From assembly GCA_902768975.1 (NCBI GenBank), contig CACXMZ010000005.1:248001-312000 (forward strand): 64,000 nucleotides of DNA, read 5' to 3'. A program made the translations under genes and the position numbers. The notes beneath the pieces were generated by a model. That model was not told where the DNA came from, searched no databases, and saw nothing but the letters and a program-made list of their open reading frames with translations. Shown in pieces: positions 61,480-64,000 of the stretch; the stretch's first letter is position 1, and each line of letters starts with the position of its first letter. The stretch is from an uncultured Coriobacteriaceae bacterium (GTDB taxonomy: Bacteria; Actinomycetota; Coriobacteriia; Coriobacteriales; Eggerthellaceae).

Positions 61480-62685
61480 TTATGCAGCAGCTGCTTCGGC
61501 AGCAGCGGGCGAAGCTTCAGCTTTTTTAGCTGAAGGGTCGACATACTTTTTCGCAAGAATCATAAAGGCCAAAGCACCCAGGCTAATTACGCCAACAACA
61601 ATGCCGAGTTCAGGCAAAGTGGGAGCATAGGTGCCCGCCGTAGCGAAAGCAGCTGTTGGGTCGGCAATGGCGCCTTGGGTTCCCAGGCTAATGCCAGGAC
61701 CAGCGTCGATGTTAGGCGTAATGAAGCTGGTAAGCAGCAACCATATACGCTTAGCTGCAACACCAAGCACCACCAGTACGCTCGCAAGGATTACCATAGT
61801 CTTGTTAGAACGATTCTTGGCAATAGCCAGAATAAGGAAGGGCACGAGCAAGCCACATATAATTTCAAACCAGAAGAACGGAGCAGTAGCGCCACTGAGC
61901 ATGTGGTTCAAGGCAACTGCTTCCCCAGCCCCTGGATATGCCATAGTCAGCAGTTCGCAGCCAATGAAGAAGGCATCGACGGCAATAAAAACCGCAAGCA
62001 GCTTTCCAAGCTTTTCAAGCAAACCTTCTTCAAGCGCAATGATGCCCGCAGCTTCAAGGCCGATAAGGGCAAGCAAGAGCAATGCTAAACCTGAATCGAG
62101 GGCACTTGCCACAAAGATGGGTGCCATAATGGCGGTATACCATGCACGGGCAATCTGGAGGCCAAAAATCCATGCAGTAACGCTGTGTACCAAAATGGCA
62201 ACAGGCAAAGCAATATAAGAAAGCTTCTTTACTTTGTCTTCTTCGCCCTTGTTCATCCACATAAGGTCGAGGATGTTAATAACCAAGTAGATGGCGATGA
62301 TGATAACGTCCCAAATGAGCGGACTCATAAAGTTCGGGCCCGTGAACAGGCGCCAAAAACGCTGAATGCCGCCCAGGTCGATAAGAATAAAGATGCCAGC
62401 GACACAGATGCATACTATGGACAGAATAACTGCAGGCTTTGCAATGGTCTTGAAGCTTTCAATGTTGAACACGTGCGCGGAACTAGCCACAATAAGGCCG
62501 CCCGCAGAAAGGCCAACAAAGAGCATGAACATGGCAATATAGATACCCCAGGAAGTTACGTTGGACATGCCAGTAATACCCAGGCCATTCATAAGCTGGA
62601 AGACCCAGCACCCAATGCCGACAACCGCAAGTGCTGCGAGCACAAACAGAGCGGTTTTACCTTTGGAAGAAAAATTCTGCAACAT
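61480..62685 (-). CDS. NrfD/PsrC-type membrane subunit of molybdoenzyme complex
   Basis: This quinone-interacting membrane anchor of about 401 residues has about ten hydrophobic segments. The stretch SNVTSWGIYIAMFMLFVGLS near the N-terminus and LGGIQRFWRLFTGPNFMSPL are typical of NrfD/DmsC-like subunits. The start at 62685 has GGGGAG eight bases upstream; a GTG three codons earlier is too close. It ends in an Ala-rich cytoplasmic tail. It is third in a catalytic subunit, Fe-S subunit, membrane subunit series, the standard CISM layout, so it should pass electrons from menaquinol to the Fe-S subunit, or the reverse. Confidence 0.92.
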   Translation of the reverse strand: MLQNFSSKGKTALFVLAALAVVGIGCWVFQLMNGLGITGMSNVTSWGIYIAMFMLFVGLSAGGLIVASSAHVFNIESFKTIAKPAVILSIVCICVAGIFILIDLGGIQRFWRLFTGPNFMSPLIWDVIIIAIYLVINILDLMWMNKGEEDKVKKLSYIALPVAILVHSVTAWIFGLQIARAWYTAIMAPIFVASALDSGLALLLLALIGLEAAGIIALEEGLLEKLGKLLAVFIAVDAFFIGCELLTMAYPGAGEAVALNHMLSGATAPFFWFEIICGLLVPFLILAIAKNRSNKTMVILASVLVVLGVAAKRIWLLLTSFITPNIDAGPGISLGTQGAIADPTAAFATAGTYAPTLPELGIVVGVISLGALAFMILAKKYVDPSAKKAEASPAAAEAAAA

Positions 62686-62700
62686 ATAAACCACTCCCCT

Positions 62701-63321
62701 TTACTGAACATAGAAGACCTGCGGATGCGTGCCGCGTTCTTCTAACAGGATGCGAACATTGCCCGTAGCCTTGAGTTTGGAAATTTCAGATTCTGGATCG
62801 TCCAAGTCGCCGTACACGCGAGCCCGCGCAGGACAGCATTCAACGCACATGGGCTCAGCTTCGCCGCGATCGATGCGTTCCTTGCAGAGCGTGCATTTTT
62901 CCATGACACCTTTGCCACGTGCGGGAACTTCCTTGTCGCCATAGGCAGGATTGCCACCGCGCGAAGGTTCATTCCAGTTGAAAACACGGGCGTTATAAGG
63001 GCAGGCGGCCATGCACATGCGGCAACCAATGCACTTGTCGTAGTTGATTTCAACACGACCGTTTTCATCTTTGTAAGTAGCACCCGTCGGGCACACCTTC
63101 TGGCAGGCTGCATTTTCACAATGCTGGCAAGCCAGGGGCAGATAGGTACGCGTAAGGTTCGGGTACACGCCCTGGGCGCCGTCAACCACGTCGCTTCCTT
63201 CAGTGAGGACACGATTCCATAGCATGCCGTCGGGAACATTGTTGCTCATTTTGCAGGCCAGCGAACAGGTGTGGCAGCCCACGCAGCGGTCGAGCTTAAC
63301 CGCAATTGCTAATTTAGTCAT
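62701..63321 (-). CDS. DmsB-like electron-transfer subunit with four [4Fe-4S] clusters
   Basis: This Fe-S subunit of a molybdopterin oxidoreductase (206 residues) has four cysteine groups: CVGCHTCSLAC, CQHCENAACQKVCPTGA, CIGCRMCMAACPYNARVF, and CTLCKERIDR with CVECCPARA. It relays electrons between the membrane subunit and the catalytic subunit. The start at 63321 (MTKLAIAVKLDRCVGC) has GAGGAGG seven bases upstream. It is 14 bases downstream of the catalytic-subunit gene. Confidence 0.95.
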   Translation of the reverse strand: MTKLAIAVKLDRCVGCHTCSLACKMSNNVPDGMLWNRVLTEGSDVVDGAQGVYPNLTRTYLPLACQHCENAACQKVCPTGATYKDENGRVEINYDKCIGCRMCMAACPYNARVFNWNEPSRGGNPAYGDKEVPARGKGVMEKCTLCKERIDRGEAEPMCVECCPARARVYGDLDDPESEISKLKATGNVRILLEERGTHPQVFYVQ

Positions 63322-63334
63322 CGCTAAACCTCCT

Positions 63335-64000
63335 CTATGCCTTCTCGATACCAACCAGGGTGTCGGAGAAGGGCGCAACTGGGCCCATCATCAACGCAGC
63401 ACCGCGCGGCGGAACGAAATCGTTGGTAAGTGCTTGCATATTGCCTTCAACGGTAAAGTCGCTTGTGGCGGCTTCGTACATGCGGGCAGAACCCGGGCGA
63501 ATAGATTCGTTGACCTGAACCTTCACCTTGATTTCGCCGCGGTCGTTAAACACGCGGACCGTGTCGCCGTTGGCAATACCCTTGCCTTCAAGATCGGCAG
63601 GATTCACGGCAATAACGGGCGAGTAAATCTCCTGAATCCAGGACGCGTCGTTAAACTGGCTGTGAATGCGGAAACGGGTACGCGTATTGGCAAGCTGCAG
63701 CGGATACTGTTCGCGCAGCGGGTTCCCTGCGTAAGCTTCGTTGGGCTCTTCCCACTTCGGCAGCTGCTGGTCGAAGTCGGTAAGGAAATCGTAGTAGACT
63801 TCCATATTGCCCGAAGCTGTGGGGAACGTCTTGTCCATGAATACCATCTTAGGCTCTTCGATGCCTTCGTTGGGCCATACGCAGCCATTTTCCTTCAGCT
63901 TTTCGATGGTCAACTTGTTGTAATACGGATCCGCCGAAGTCGAAAGGGCAATTTCTGCTCGTTCCATAGCTGAAGCAGGCAATGCGCTTTCGCAACCCAG
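63335..64000 (-). CDS. Molybdopterin oxidoreductase, C-terminal part
   Basis: Only the last 222 residues are in the window. They include the C-terminal molybdopterin dinucleotide-binding domain: RFRIHSQFNDASWIQEIYSP, VIAVNPADLEGKGIANGDTV, VFNDRGEIKVKVQVNESIRP, as in DMSO, polysulfide and thiosulfate reductases. The catalytic metal ligand and N-terminal Fe-S motif lie outside, so the substrate cannot be told. With the two downstream genes it makes a membrane-bound respiratory complex. Coriobacteriia carry many such operons for diet-derived acceptors. Confidence 0.9.
   Translation of the reverse strand: MGCESALPASAMERAEIALSTSADPYYNKLTIEKLKENGCVWPNEGIEEPKMVFMDKTFPTASGNMEVYYDFLTDFDQQLPKWEEPNEAYAGNPLREQYPLQLANTRTRFRIHSQFNDASWIQEIYSPVIAVNPADLEGKGIANGDTVRVFNDRGEIKVKVQVNESIRPGSARMYEAATSDFTVEGNMQALTNDFVPPRGAALMMGPVAPFSDTLVGIEKA

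Overview
The window looks like a chromosome segment of an anaerobic actinobacterium of the class Coriobacteriia (probably Eggerthellaceae). The evidence is an actinobacterial-type integration host factor upstream of gmk and rpoZ, a one-chain pyruvate:ferredoxin oxidoreductase, a second ferredoxin-linked 2-oxoacid oxidoreductase, a DMSO-reductase-like molybdoenzyme module and DUF6273-type lipoproteins. The assignment is inferred from gene content and was not tested by a search. About 44 of the roughly 50 genes lie on the minus strand. No rRNA, tRNA, CRISPR array or intact transposase was found.

Layout. Bases 1-5.2 kb hold a heat-shock operon, hrcA-dnaJ-rsmE-mtaB-phoH-ybeY, behind a CIRCE operator. 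Bases 5.2-16 kb hold hemW, dusB, lepA, rpsT (plus strand), holA, comEC, comEA, thiI, rpoZ, gmk and mihF. Bases 17.1-22.4 kb are a complete pyr operon (pyrR-B-C-K-D-F); pyrE lies apart at 55.3 kb. Bases 22.6-31.0 kb hold a symmetrical catabolic locus: a four-subunit 2-oxoacid:ferredoxin oxidoreductase and a MinD-like ATPase, bracketed by two pairs of XRE-cupin regulator and AMP-forming acyl-CoA ligase. The second pair is divergent and sits behind a palindromic operator.

Bases 31.0-37.1 kb are a visibly AT-richer island of two lipoproteins, an unrecognised two-helix membrane protein, a DUF3800-like protein set between two strong RNA-like hairpin structures, and a BrnT/ribbon-helix-helix-type toxin-antitoxin pair. 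The island is bounded by a 63-bp direct repeat of the 3' end of the acyl-CoA ligase gene (61/63 identical, both differences synonymous), as expected for an attachment site. No integrase is visible.

Bases 37.1-50.9 kb hold translation and replication housekeeping genes: rsmB, fmt, def, dnaG, ribF, truB, nrnA, rbfA, infB, ylxR, nusA and rimP. The last four are preceded by a probable NusA-type attenuator. Bases 51-55 kb are ilvB-ilvN-leuA behind a good sigma-A promoter. Bases 55.3-64 kb hold pyrE, an AzgA-type purine permease, nifJ and the start of a molybdoenzyme operon that leaves the window.

The most unusual signals are non-coding. Two elements 35 kb apart, at 10180-10363 and 45642-45828, share loops and linkers while their stems differ in sequence but stay complementary. 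Each has a possible 7-bp pseudoknot between a conserved hairpin loop and a conserved 3' linker. This is strong evidence for a selected structured RNA or single-stranded DNA family that I do not recognise. Other palindromic sequences include a 60-bp inverted repeat translated in frame inside dusB and a 200-bp nested inverted repeat between def and dnaG.
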